Source of the DNA: Sulfitobacter sp. 20_GPM-1509m
Lineage (GTDB): Bacteria; Pseudomonadota; Alphaproteobacteria; Rhodobacterales; Rhodobacteraceae
Direction of reading: 5' to 3'
Length of the DNA stretch: 64,000 nt
Assembly (NCBI RefSeq): GCF_000620505.1
Contig: NZ_KK211144.1
Coordinates: 193,681-257,680, forward strand
Each line of letters begins with the position of its first letter. Position 1 is the first letter of the stretch. Below the pieces are notes generated by a model, which saw nothing but the letters and a program-made list of their open reading frames with translations, was not told where the DNA came from and ran no database searches. Shown piece by piece: positions 36,759-45,588 of this stretch. The translations under genes were made by a program, and so were the position numbers.

Positions 36759-38206
36759 CAGGCTCTCCAGAATTGAACGGTCACGATGGCATAAACGACC
36801 ATCAGTTCTAGCCGTCCTACCAGCATCCCCCCCGCGAGCAACCATTTCGCCGTGTCGTTCAGCGGGCCAAAGTTGCCCGCCGGGCCAATCGTGTCCCCCA
36901 GACCCGGCCCGATGTTGGCCAACGCGGTGGCCGCCCCCGACAAGGAGGTTACAAAATCCAGCCCCGTCATGCCCAGCGCGACGGACAAAAGGCCCAGCGA
37001 CACGATAAAGAAAACAAAGAACGACATGACCGAGCCAAGCACGTCGGCATCCACCGGGCGACCGTCATAGCGCGGGGTAAAGATGCCGTGGGGGCTGCGG
37101 GTCTTGCGCAATTGCGCGCGGATCGAAGAGAACAGGATCTGGTAGCGGAAGATCTTGACCGAACAGGCCGTCGATCCCGCGCATCCCCCAATCAGGCCCG
37201 CAAAGAAGAAAATCGAGATCAGGAACGGCCCCCACGCCATATAGTCCACGCTGGAAAAGCCAGTGCCCGACATGACGGACACGACATTGAACAGCGCCTC
37301 GCGCACCGCGCGTTCGACGCTGTGTGGGAAAATATAGGTCAGGGTAAAGGCGCTGACGCCGACAATCACCGCGATGGTGCCCAGGAACGCGTGCACCTGA
37401 GTATCGCGCCAGATCGCCGTGGTGTTGCCGTTGATCATCTGCACATAGCGCACGAACGGCAACGCCGCGAGGATCATGAAGAAAGAAGCCGCATATTCCT
37501 TGGCTCCGACAAAGCCGCCAAAGGACGAATCATAGTTCGCAAAGCCACCCGTGGACACCGTGGTGAGCGCGTGAACCGTGGCGTCAAAGACGTTCATCCC
37601 CAGGATCAGGTAGACCAGCGCACAGGTCAGGGTGATGGCGATGTAAATGCCCGATATCTGGCTGGCGATCTGGGTGGCACGGGGCAGGATCTTTCCCATG
37701 GTCTCAAAGGCTTCGGACCGGAAAATCTGCATGCCGCCGACACGCAGTTCGGGCAGGAACACCATGGCCACAACAATGATGCCGATACCGCCCAGCCATT
37801 GCAGGATGCCGCGCCACAGCAACAGCCCCTTGGGCAGGCCGTCCAGGCCGGTGAACACTGTGGACCCTGTCGTGGTCAGCCCCGACATCGCCTCGAAGAA
37901 CGCATCGACATAGCGCGCCTCGGTCGCGCCCAGCACGAAGGGCAGCGCGCCAAAGATCGGCAGCATCAACCACACACCGGTGGTCAGCAGGAATGTTTGT
38001 TGGATCGTCAGACCTTCGCGGACACCGTTGGAACAGCTCAGCGCCATAACGCCGCCTGCCAGAATGGTGATCAGACCGGATTCGACAAATACCGGCCAGT
38101 GTTCCCTGCCCTCGGCAAGATCAACCAGCATCGGGACAATCATGGTCAGCCCGAGAGCGGTAACCAAAAGTCCGATGACATATCCAACGGGGCGCAGGTC
38201 TAACAT
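36758..38206 (-). CDS. trkH: TrkH-family potassium uptake protein
   Basis: 482 residues with about ten membrane segments and the four selectivity-filter loops of Trk/Ktr channels: MSGLTTTGSTVF, LTTVSTGGFANYDSS, SVMSGTGFSSVDYM and ATALANIGPGLGDTIGPAGN. It mediates K+ uptake with a cytoplasmic TrkA ring, whose gene is not here. The ATG at 38206 starts MLDLRPVGYV; an upstream start would add twelve residues. The downstream ThDP enzyme gene is coupled. Confidence 0.93.
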   Translation of the reverse strand: MLDLRPVGYVIGLLVTALGLTMIVPMLVDLAEGREHWPVFVESGLITILAGGVMALSCSNGVREGLTIQQTFLLTTGVWLMLPIFGALPFVLGATEARYVDAFFEAMSGLTTTGSTVFTGLDGLPKGLLLWRGILQWLGGIGIIVVAMVFLPELRVGGMQIFRSEAFETMGKILPRATQIASQISGIYIAITLTCALVYLILGMNVFDATVHALTTVSTGGFANYDSSFGGFVGAKEYAASFFMILAALPFVRYVQMINGNTTAIWRDTQVHAFLGTIAVIVGVSAFTLTYIFPHSVERAVREALFNVVSVMSGTGFSSVDYMAWGPFLISIFFFAGLIGGCAGSTACSVKIFRYQILFSSIRAQLRKTRSPHGIFTPRYDGRPVDADVLGSVMSFFVFFIVSLGLLSVALGMTGLDFVTSLSGAATALANIGPGLGDTIGPAGNFGPLNDTAKWLLAGGMLVGRLELMVVYAIVTVQFWRA

Positions 38207-38277
38207 TTCGCCAGCGTTGGCGCGGGCCGCGCCGACTGTCAAGGCAGTCTCAGGCGCAGCCCAGCATCAATTTGCAC

Positions 38278-38523
38278 TTAGACGTAGTACAGGTCGCGAA
38301 ACACGTACGCGGGGATGTTTTCGCGTTCGATTTTCAGTTCGGCCAGCTGTGCATCGGACATCGCGTTCAGACGGTCGATCAAATGCATACGTGCTTCCAT
38401 GCTGCGCGATTTCTGACCGGCTTCGATCAGTACAGCAAAGCCGCGCGAAAACGCGGAGCCGACGCTCGCGAAAAAGCTTGCGACGGGTGAGGTGGAAATG
38501 TGAGTGGCGGTTTGGGTAGCCAT
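38278..38523 (-). CDS. DUF1127-like small protein
   Basis: 81 residues from ATG at 38523, after GGCAGATC. The C-terminal part (RMHLIDRLNAMSDAQLAELK) and the following IERENIPAYVF fit the DUF1127 pattern of an Arg-rich helix then LSDxxLxxxGIxR-like end. Small DUF1127 proteins bind RNA and affect phosphate and carbon metabolism in other alphaproteobacteria. Here the GL(S)R end is altered to LKIER, so it is a divergent member. Confidence 0.7.
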   Translation of the reverse strand: MATQTATHISTSPVASFFASVGSAFSRGFAVLIEAGQKSRSMEARMHLIDRLNAMSDAQLAELKIERENIPAYVFRDLYYV

Positions 38524-38718
38524 GATGATCTGCCTTTTTGGTTTGGAGTGTGAAACTCTCCTCCTGTAGACAACCATATAGGTATGTGTGGCTGACCCAC
38601 CACCGACGATATTGCATAGCTGCATTGCAGCATTTCGAATATGCTTTCGATTATTTATTGTGCAATTCGCCTGATTTGTCCCCGCTGCACCGCAGCGCAG
38701 CAGGGAAAGATCAGCACT

Positions 38719-39825
38719 TCAGCCGACGTGGAACAGCGACTGGAAGAGGCGCGGGTCAAGGCTGTCGGCGGCAAATGTTTCGCCCTCGGTCAATACCGAA
38801 ACCGCGTCGTGACTGTGCAGGCTTTCCTGATGGCTGGCGACGATACGGAAATCGCCAACGCGGTGGTCCGCCTGCAGTTGTTCGCAGAACAGCCGTGCCG
38901 CATCTTCGACAAAGATCGGGTTGGCCGCGTTCAGTTCGGCAAAGGCCTGTTCGTCCTCGCGTTTCACCATCACCTGTGTCTCGGTCGGCACGGCACGGCG
39001 GCAGGCGTCGATCAGGTCCTCGAACCATAGCGGCCCTGCATCGCAGTCCAGTACAACCGAAACACGCGCAACCGAGCGTTGCGAATGCGGGGTCGCAAGC
39101 TGGCCACGGGTGGCACGGGCGTGTTCGCTGAGTTCCAGCGAGCAGGGGCATGTGGAGGAATAGACATAATCCAGATGCACGATCTTCTTGCGCACCCCGT
39201 TCTGTTCAACCAATTCCAACGCAATATCGTAATACTGATAGCCAGACAGGCCGGACCGCAGGCTTTCCACCTTGATCGGGAAGGAAAACCGCATCTGGAT
39301 ACGGGCGTCAAAGCTTTCCAGGTCGGTCTTGTAATCGTCCAGCGCCGCCTCGATCACCTCGAAACTGAAGGTTTGTTCGGCATGGGTATAAAAGGACCGC
39401 ATGATACGGCTCATGTTGATACCCTTCTTGTCCGCCTCAAGGCTGACGGTGCCGGTGACGGATGTCTCCAGCAGCAAGGGCGTCTCGGTGTCGCGGCTGC
39501 GGTAGCGGATCGGCAGGCGGAAGTTCGAGATGCCCACATGCTGAATTTGCTGGTGCGCGCCCTTGATCAGGCTGGACGGCCCGTTTTGCAGGTCGGGCAA
39601 CGTCGCCTTATAGCTTTCATCAACAGCGAACCCTTCGGGATAACTGCGCGAAAAGGCGGGATAATCCACGCCGGACTCCCCCGGCAACAGACGCGCCACA
39701 GAGGCGTCCAGTTCCAGAATTTCGGTGGGTGTGGCTGATTTCGCCCAACGGCGCAGCACATCCAGCGCCGCAGCCGCGTCATCACGTTCGGGTATTTGTT
39801 GGATATCGGGCGTATGAATGTTCAT
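38719..39825 (-). CDS. folE2: GTP cyclohydrolase FolE2 (type IB)
   Basis: 368 residues. It converts GTP to dihydroneopterin triphosphate, the first step of folate synthesis, and unlike FolE does not strictly need zinc. It shows the N-terminal ALDVLRRWAKSATPTEILELDA region, HVGISNFRLPI, and the active-site Cys in VYSSTCPCSLELSEHA. It supplies the folB-folP genes at 22.5-24.4 kb. No zinc-regulator box could be recognised upstream. Confidence 0.93.
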   Translation of the reverse strand: MNIHTPDIQQIPERDDAAAALDVLRRWAKSATPTEILELDASVARLLPGESGVDYPAFSRSYPEGFAVDESYKATLPDLQNGPSSLIKGAHQQIQHVGISNFRLPIRYRSRDTETPLLLETSVTGTVSLEADKKGINMSRIMRSFYTHAEQTFSFEVIEAALDDYKTDLESFDARIQMRFSFPIKVESLRSGLSGYQYYDIALELVEQNGVRKKIVHLDYVYSSTCPCSLELSEHARATRGQLATPHSQRSVARVSVVLDCDAGPLWFEDLIDACRRAVPTETQVMVKREDEQAFAELNAANPIFVEDAARLFCEQLQADHRVGDFRIVASHQESLHSHDAVSVLTEGETFAADSLDPRLFQSLFHVG

Positions 39826-39983
39826 GCAGTGGCCCCCCTTTGTCTATCAATCCACTACACTACATAGGTGTGCGACCGATGTTTGCCAATGTCTGTGACA
39901 GATACGTGCGGCTTTGCGTATCGGTTCAAAATTTCGGCATAAATCCCGCGCGAAGCTGGATTTTTCTGGGATGCAAACGACGC

Positions 39984-40017
39984 AAAAGCGCCCGAAACCG
40001 CAGCTTCGGGCGCTTTT
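39984..40017 (-). terminator. Strong intrinsic terminator of metZ
   Basis: AAAAGCGCCCGAA-(8 nt)-TTCGGGCGCTTTT is a perfect 13-bp stem. It is A-rich on one side and T-rich on the other, so it can act in both directions. It starts 9 bp after the metZ stop. Confidence 0.93.
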
Positions 40018-40025
40018 CTCAAGGG

Positions 40026-41204
40026 TCAAGCCTGATCAAGGGCCTGCAAAACATCAGCAATCAGATCGGCCGGATCTTCCAGGCCCACGGACACACGCAC
40101 CAGACCGGGGGTGATGCCCAGCAGATCTTTTTGATCCTGGGGCAAACGTTGGTGAGTGGTGGTGGCCGGATGGGTCAGGATCGACTTGGCGTCGCCCAGG
40201 TTGTTGGAAATCACCCCAACCTTCAGCGCATTGAGAAAACGGAACGCCGCCTCCTTGCCGCCCGCAAGGTCCAGCGCCAGCAGCGTGCCACCCTTGCCCA
40301 TCTGGCGAATGCACAAGTCGTGCTGTGCGTGGGACGGATGCCCCGGATAGACCGCGCGTGCCAGCTTCGGATGGCCGATCAGGGCTTCGGCCAGGGCTTC
40401 GGCGGTGGCGGTTTGAGCGCGCACACGCAGGTCGATGGTTTCCAGCCCTTTCAACATGATCCATGCGCTGAACGGCGACAGCGCGGGGCCGGTGTGTTTC
40501 AGGAAGGGTTCGACCGTCTTGCGGATGTATTCTTCGGACCCAAGGATCACACCACCCATGGCGCGCCCCTGCCCGTCGATGTGCTTGGTCGCGGAATAGA
40601 TCACCACGTCCGCGCCCTGTTCAAATGCACGACTGTAAACCGGCGAGGCAAAGACGTTGTCGATCACGACCTTGGCGTTCTGCGCATGGGCCAGCTTGGC
40701 CACTGCGGCGATGTCGATCACCTCGAGCGTCGGGTTCGACACGCTTTCAAAGAACACCACATCCGTTTCGGGCGTAATCTCGCGTTCCCATGCCGCCAGA
40801 TCGGTGCCGTCCAGCAACACGATCTCGACCCCGTAGCGGCCCAGTATTTCCTCCAGCACGTACAGGCATGACCCGAACAGCGCGCGGGCCGCGACCACGC
40901 GGTCGCCCGCCTTCAGCATCGACATCAACGCACCGCTGACCGCAGCCATGCCAGATGCTGTCGCAAAGGCCGCCTCGGCCCCTTCCAGCGACGCGATACG
41001 GTCCTCGAACATCGCAACCGTGGGGTTACCGTAACGGGCATAGATAAACTCGTCCTCGCCCAGTGCCTCGAACCGCCCTTCAGCGGCTTCGGCAGTGTCG
41101 TAGACAAAGCCCTGGGTCAGAAAAATCGCTTCGCTCACTTCGCCGTACTGGCTGCGACGGGTGCCTGCGTGCACGGCGCGGGTGCGTGGTTTCCAATCGG
41201 TCAT
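40026..41204 (-). CDS. metZ: O-succinylhomoserine sulfhydrylase
   Basis: 392 residues of the Cys/Met-metabolism PLP family. The PLP Lys207 is in IYSATKHIDGQGRAMGG, the form typical of MetZ rather than of cystathionine beta-lyases. FIYARYGNPTVAMFEDRIA and SVSNPTLEVIDI bind cofactor and substrate. It makes homocysteine from an activated homoserine and sulfide. The start at 41204 has GAGG 9 bases upstream. It is controlled by a SAM-II riboswitch and terminator upstream. Confidence 0.93.
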   Translation of the reverse strand: MTDWKPRTRAVHAGTRRSQYGEVSEAIFLTQGFVYDTAEAAEGRFEALGEDEFIYARYGNPTVAMFEDRIASLEGAEAAFATASGMAAVSGALMSMLKAGDRVVAARALFGSCLYVLEEILGRYGVEIVLLDGTDLAAWEREITPETDVVFFESVSNPTLEVIDIAAVAKLAHAQNAKVVIDNVFASPVYSRAFEQGADVVIYSATKHIDGQGRAMGGVILGSEEYIRKTVEPFLKHTGPALSPFSAWIMLKGLETIDLRVRAQTATAEALAEALIGHPKLARAVYPGHPSHAQHDLCIRQMGKGGTLLALDLAGGKEAAFRFLNALKVGVISNNLGDAKSILTHPATTTHQRLPQDQKDLLGITPGLVRVSVGLEDPADLIADVLQALDQA

Positions 41205-41241
41205 AGTCGTCATCCTCACGGGCCTGGGAAGGGCTGGCCAC

Positions 41242-41280
41242 AAAAAAGCCCCCGAAACGCGGTCAAGCGAAGGGAGGCTT
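41242..41280 (-). terminator. Riboswitch-controlled terminator upstream of metZ
   Basis: On the minus strand AAGCCTCC-(20 nt)-GGGGGCTT-TTTT forms a stem and ends in a T-run, 38 bp before the metZ start. Placed directly after the SAM-II aptamer, it would end transcription when S-adenosylmethionine is bound. Confidence 0.85.
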
Positions 41281-41287
41281 CATCCTG

Positions 41288-41341
41288 ACCTTTTAGCGGG
41301 ATTATTTAACGTGGCCCGCAATCCGGTAACAAATCGCCACG
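41288..41341 (-). promoter_or_regulatory. SAM-II riboswitch aptamer
   Basis: The minus strand reads GTGGCGATTT...TTGCGGGCCACGTTAAA...CCCGCTAAAAGG. P1 is GTGGC/GCCAC (41336-41340 with 41311-41315). The pseudoknot is GCGGG/CCCGC (41315-41319 with 41296-41300). The conserved GATTT, ACGTTAAA and CGCTAAAAGG elements match the SAM-II family. It controls metZ, a classic target. Confidence 0.92.
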
Positions 41342-41460
41342 GCGACACGGATAGGCCCTTGTCCCGCCAGCGTCAACACCGCGCGTCGGGGTCATGTAAA
41401 GTTTACATAGATTGCCTAGAGGTTCCGCGAACAGCACCGAAACGTTGCAAGGAGAAGCTC

Positions 41461-42345
41461 TTGCCCGTCCTCAGAGTGAACGCCGCCCCCGACGGCCCCT
41501 GTCTGCACCTCACAAATGGCCCTCTGCGCCCTGCGTTGATGTCCGCGGCACGCGGCACCGGGCCGATCATCGTGATGATCCACGGATACAGTTACAACCC
41601 CGAATTGCCCAACCATTGCCCCCACCGCACCCTGCTGCGCCGCGATGGCGCGTGGCTGCGGCAGATGGGGTTCGGCATGGGCGACCCCGACGAAGGTCTG
41701 GCGCTGGGGTTTGGCTGGAATGCGCGCGGTCCTGTCTGGCGTGCGGCACGCCGCGCGCGGGCAGCAGGTGCCCAGCTGGGTCGGGTCCTGCGCATCCTGC
41801 ACCACGCCGCCCCCGATCGCCCCATCCACCTGATGTCCCACTCCATGGGGGCCGAAGTGGCTCTGGCAGCGCTGCATGTCCTGCCGCGCGGCGCCGTGTC
41901 ACGGATGCTGACGATGGTCCCGGCCAGCTATGGCAGCACCGCAGATGATGCCCTGCAGACGCCTGCCGGCCGCGCGCTGGAATGGATCAACGTTGCCAGC
42001 CGCGAGAATGCTTTGTTCGATCTGATGTATGAACGTCTTGTGACCCCGCCGCGCCGCCGCGACCGCGTGATCGGAGCGCGTTTGCAGGCGGGCAATGCGA
42101 CCACCCTGCGTCTGGATTGCCCGCGCACACTGGACTGGCTGCAACGCTACGGCGCGCAGATCGCACCACCCGCCGCGCGCATCTGCCACTGGTCGGGCTA
42201 CACCCGCCCCGGCGCGCTCGGGTTTTACAATCGTTTGCTGCGTGATCCTGCCCGCGTGCCCCTGAGCGCACTGCAAGCCCCCTTGCCCACAAAGCCCGCG
42301 CGTTGGCGTTTGCCCCTGCCCGGATGGCAAAAAGCGGCCACCTGA
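41461..42345 (+). CDS. Alpha/beta-fold hydrolase (DUF900/esterase-like), TTG start
   Basis: 294 residues. AAGGAG (41449-41454) lies 6 bases before a TTG at 41461, which makes TTG the likely start. The domain has the oxyanion strand PIIVMIHGYSYNP and the nucleophile elbow HLMSHSMGAEVAL. The C-terminal part includes the possible catalytic acid region. The substrate is unknown. It is divergent from the metZ riboswitch region. Confidence 0.75.
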   Translation: MPVLRVNAAPDGPCLHLTNGPLRPALMSAARGTGPIIVMIHGYSYNPELPNHCPHRTLLRRDGAWLRQMGFGMGDPDEGLALGFGWNARGPVWRAARRARAAGAQLGRVLRILHHAAPDRPIHLMSHSMGAEVALAALHVLPRGAVSRMLTMVPASYGSTADDALQTPAGRALEWINVASRENALFDLMYERLVTPPRRRDRVIGARLQAGNATTLRLDCPRTLDWLQRYGAQIAPPAARICHWSGYTRPGALGFYNRLLRDPARVPLSALQAPLPTKPARWRLPLPGWQKAAT

Positions 42346-42365
42346 CCAAGTGACCGCTTTCTTTT
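42331..42365 (+). terminator. Terminator of the hydrolase gene
   Basis: AAAGCGG(c)CAC-(8 nt)-GTG(a)CCGCTTT, with one mismatch, followed by CTTTT. The stem starts inside the last codons of the hydrolase. Confidence 0.8.
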
Positions 42366-42392
42366 GGCTCTAAATATCCCCGCCGGAGGCAT
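42361..42392 (-). repeat. Dispersed intergenic repeat, second type
   Basis: On the minus strand it reads ATGCCTCCGGCGGGGATATT followed by TAGAGCCAAAAG. It matches the copy at 56475-56506 at 28 or more of 32 positions. It lies between the ends of two convergent genes. Confidence 0.75.
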
Positions 42393-42414
42393 AAAAACTT
42401 TGCCCAGCCGCGGC

Positions 42415-43053
42415 TCAATCGTCTGTCGTGTCGTCCTTGGCCTCTTCGGTCCCGTAGGTCTGGAACAGCTTGCCCTGGCTCAGGAAGAAAGCGAACACCG
42501 CGATCGACAGCCCGAAAGTCTTGAAATACACCCATGTCTCGGTGCTTTGCGTGCGCCAGATCACCTCGTTCAGCACCGCCAGCCCGAAAAAGAACAGCAT
42601 CAGCCGTTTGGTCAGGATCATCCAGCCTGCATCCTGCAAGGGCATCATCCCTTCCATCACGTATTTCAGATAGGATGTGCCGCGCAGCAGGCCAAAGCCC
42701 AGCAGCCCGCCGAACAGCAGATAGATCATCGTGGGCTTCATCTTGAAGAACCGGTCGTCGTTCAGCCAGACCGACAACCCGCCGAATACCACCACCAGCA
42801 CCAGCGTCGCCACCTGCATCCGGCTCAGCTGGCCGGTCAGATACCAAAGCGCGCCGGTCGAGGCGATCAGCAGCGGAATGAATGCCGCCGTCACGACGAT
42901 AAAACCGTCATAGTCGGTGCCGCCGATGGTAAAGACGCGGTCTTTCAACAACAGGTAAGCCACGAAGAACACAAGGATCGGGCCGAAATCCAGCGCCGAT
43001 TTCAGGAACGGGTTGATCTCGCGTTTGTCTGTCACAGGAATGTCCTTGGTCAT
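42415..43053 (-). CDS. yciB: YciB/IspZ inner-membrane protein
   Basis: 212 residues with five or six membrane helices and the family patterns ALDFGPILVFFVAYLL, MKPTMIYLLFGGLLGFGL and QDAGWMILTKRLMLFFFG. YciB links inner-membrane integrity and cell-envelope synthesis with septation. Its ATG overlaps the stop of the DMT transporter gene upstream by 4 bp, forming a two-gene operon. Confidence 0.93.
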   Translation of the reverse strand: MTKDIPVTDKREINPFLKSALDFGPILVFFVAYLLLKDRVFTIGGTDYDGFIVVTAAFIPLLIASTGALWYLTGQLSRMQVATLVLVVVFGGLSVWLNDDRFFKMKPTMIYLLFGGLLGFGLLRGTSYLKYVMEGMMPLQDAGWMILTKRLMLFFFGLAVLNEVIWRTQSTETWVYFKTFGLSIAVFAFFLSQGKLFQTYGTEEAKDDTTDD

Positions 43054-43952
43054 CCGCCCATCTCTACAATCACGGCACCCAAAGCAATCAGCGCCATCAG
43101 CGCGATGCGGCGGGGGCCTACAGTTTCTTTCAGCACCAGCCAGCCGATAAAGGCGGCAAACACAGTCGAGGTTTCACGCAACACGGCAGCTTCGCCAACC
43201 TTGTCCAGGCGCGTGGCCATCATGATAGAGCCAAAACTGAGAAACGCCACCAGCCCGCCCAACACGCCGCGCCGCATCAGCGGGGCCACGGCAGGCCGGT
43301 CCGGCATCGCACGCCAGCGCATATAGGCAATCGGCGGCATCGACAGCGCGTCGATCATGAAAAACCATGCCAGAAAAGTGAACGGGTTTTCGGTCGCGCG
43401 GATCCCATAAGCGTCATAGGTGGTGTACAGCGCCACAAACAGGCCCGTCAGCACCGCCAGCCCCAGCGCCATGTTCAACGTATCCCGCGCCGCCGTCAGA
43501 TTGCGCAGGTTGTAAATCGCCAGCCCGAAGATGCCACACAACAGCACGCCGACACCGGCCCACTGCACCCAGGTGAACACCTCGTTAAAGATCAGATAGG
43601 CCCCGATGACCGCAAACAGCGGACCGGTGCCGCGCACCACGGGGTACACGACCGTATAGGCGCCCTTGGTATAGGCCCAGGCCTGCAAAAGCTTGTAAAC
43701 GGTGTGAATGGCCCAGGCCCCGAAGAAGATCGGCCACATATGCGCCTCGGGCCAGGGCACCACGAACAGCGCAAAGGGGGCCGCCATCAGGCCATAGCTG
43801 AAATCAATCGCACCACGCGTCAGCCAGGGGTCGTGCCGCCCTTTTTGCATCGCGCCAAAGACCGCGTGCAGAAACGCTGCCATCAGCGCGAGGATCAGCG
43901 CCAGCTGGTGCCCCTCTTCGGTGCCTTCGATTGCCAAGAGCCAGTCGGTCAT
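43050..43952 (-). CDS. DMT-superfamily transporter
   Basis: 300 residues with ten hydrophobic helices in an EamA-like layout (HAVFGAMQKGRHDPW, TVVYPVVRGTGPLFAVIGAYL). The PVVRGTGPL motif is typical of one bacterial DMT group. The ATG at 43952 is preferred (MTDWLLAIEGTEEGH). It is coupled to yciB. The substrate is unknown. Confidence 0.88.
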   Translation of the reverse strand: MTDWLLAIEGTEEGHQLALILALMAAFLHAVFGAMQKGRHDPWLTRGAIDFSYGLMAAPFALFVVPWPEAHMWPIFFGAWAIHTVYKLLQAWAYTKGAYTVVYPVVRGTGPLFAVIGAYLIFNEVFTWVQWAGVGVLLCGIFGLAIYNLRNLTAARDTLNMALGLAVLTGLFVALYTTYDAYGIRATENPFTFLAWFFMIDALSMPPIAYMRWRAMPDRPAVAPLMRRGVLGGLVAFLSFGSIMMATRLDKVGEAAVLRETSTVFAAFIGWLVLKETVGPRRIALMALIALGAVIVEMGG

Positions 43953-44121
43953 GGGCAGCCCCCGCACAGAGGGCCGCCTGCCCTCCGGCCTGCGGCCGTC
44001 CCCCGGGGATCGATCAGAACCGGAGAAGAAAGTGAGGGTTGGAAATCAGAAATCATGACACAGCCAGTGACGCGGAACGCGGCGGGCTGCAAGAGGTTTT
44101 GCCCTTGATCGCGTTGCTGTG

Positions 44122-45540
44122 TCAGACATCCGCACCGGTCAAGGCGCGGGCAAAATCCTTGGGGTCAAAGGCATCAAGGTCGTCGATCTGTTCGCCCACG
44201 CCAATGGCATGGATCGGCAGGCCGAATTTATCCGCCAGCGCCACCAGCACGCCGCCCTTTGCGGTGCCATCCAGCTTGGTCATGACCAGCCCCGAGACAT
44301 CGGCGACCTCCTGGAAAATCTTGACCTGGTTCAGCGCGTTCTGACCCGTGGTCGCGTCCAGCACCAACAGCGTATTGTGCGGCGCGCTGGGGTCTTTCTT
44401 GCGGATGACACGGACGATCTTGGCCAGCTCCTCCATCAGGTCGGCGCGGTTTTGCAAACGGCCTGCGGTGTCGATCATCAACAGGTCGGCACCGTCCTCC
44501 TGCGCCTTGGTCATCGCGTCAAAGGCCAGGCTGGCGGGATCGGACCCTTCGGGCGCTGTCATCACCGGCACCCCGGCGCGCTCACCCCAGACCTGCAATT
44601 GCTCGACCGCAGCGGCGCGGAAGGTATCACCGGCAGCGATCACCACATTCTTGCCTGCCGCCCGGAACTGGCTGGCCAGTTTGCCGATGGTCGTCGTCTT
44701 GCCAGAGCCGTTGACGCCAACCACCAACACCACCTGCGGTGTCTTGGGATAGATCGGCAAGGGCCGCGCCACCGGTTCCATGATGCGGGCAATCTCGGTC
44801 GCCATCAGGTTCTTGATCTCGCCCACGGAGAGCTTTCGCCCCATGCGCCCCTCGGCCATGTTGGCAGTGACGCGCAGGGCGGTGTCGACCCCCATGTCAG
44901 TGGAGATCAGCAACTCTTCGAGTTGTTCCAGCATGTCGTCGTCCAGCACGCGGCGCACAACCGGTTGCGCCGTGGGCGTGCGTTTGAACAGACGGTTCAA
45001 CAGGCCGCCAGCGCCGGGCCGGTTGTCCGCCTCTTGCTGGCCAGGATCGGCCGCGCGCGGCAGTTCTGCGGTGGCCGCAGCAGGCGTTTCCATCAACGTA
45101 TCGACAGCCATGGTCGCCGGACCCGGTCCGGGAGTCGGCGTCGGCGATGGCGGCAGATCAGGTTCGGGGGCCGGAACGGGCTCAGGCTCGGGCGTGGGCT
45201 GTGGCTCGGGCGTCTGCGGAATTTCCGGCGTCGGCTCGGGTGGCAGGTCCGGCTGCGGTGCCGGGATCGGTGTCGGTTCCGGCGTGGGTGCAGGATCGGG
45301 CGCTGGGATCGGGTCAGAAGGCAGATCCGGTGCAGGCACCTCTTCGGGTTCCGGTGCAGGCACCTGTTCAGGTTCCGGCGTGGGCGCCGGTTCCGGCGCA
45401 GGCGTGGGATCTGAGGGTTGCGGCAGCTCCGGTTCTGCGGCGCTGACCTCGCCCCCATCTTCGACAATCGCCTCCAGCCCCTCGTCAATTTTTGACGAGG
45501 ATTTGAACATGCGGTCCTTGAGTTTCTTGAAAAACGCCAT
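44122..45540 (-). CDS. ftsY: Signal recognition particle receptor FtsY with Pro/Glu-rich N-terminus
   Basis: 472 residues. The C-terminal NG GTPase domain is complete: VGVNGSGKTTTIGKLA (G1), DTFRAAAVEQL (G2), DTAGRLQNRADLMEEL (G3), TKLDGTAKGG (G4). It receives SRP-ribosome complexes at the inner membrane. Residues 39-141 are an almost pure Pro/Glu/Ala/Pro tract (PEPAPTPEPEQVPAPEPEE type), replacing the usual acidic A domain. The start at 45540 is an ATG followed by a basic amphipathic segment (MAFFKKLKDRMFKSSSK) suited to membrane contact. Confidence 0.95.
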   Translation of the reverse strand: MAFFKKLKDRMFKSSSKIDEGLEAIVEDGGEVSAAEPELPQPSDPTPAPEPAPTPEPEQVPAPEPEEVPAPDLPSDPIPAPDPAPTPEPTPIPAPQPDLPPEPTPEIPQTPEPQPTPEPEPVPAPEPDLPPSPTPTPGPGPATMAVDTLMETPAAATAELPRAADPGQQEADNRPGAGGLLNRLFKRTPTAQPVVRRVLDDDMLEQLEELLISTDMGVDTALRVTANMAEGRMGRKLSVGEIKNLMATEIARIMEPVARPLPIYPKTPQVVLVVGVNGSGKTTTIGKLASQFRAAGKNVVIAAGDTFRAAAVEQLQVWGERAGVPVMTAPEGSDPASLAFDAMTKAQEDGADLLMIDTAGRLQNRADLMEELAKIVRVIRKKDPSAPHNTLLVLDATTGQNALNQVKIFQEVADVSGLVMTKLDGTAKGGVLVALADKFGLPIHAIGVGEQIDDLDAFDPKDFARALTGADV

Positions 45541-45588
45541 GATGCCCCGATAAATGGTTTAAACCTTAGCTAGTACGCGCAGAGGGTT

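Noticed and set aside
44780-45553. Ser/Gly-rich plus-strand frames opposite ftsY
   Set aside because: Shadow of the Pro/Glu tract in ftsY; low complexity only.
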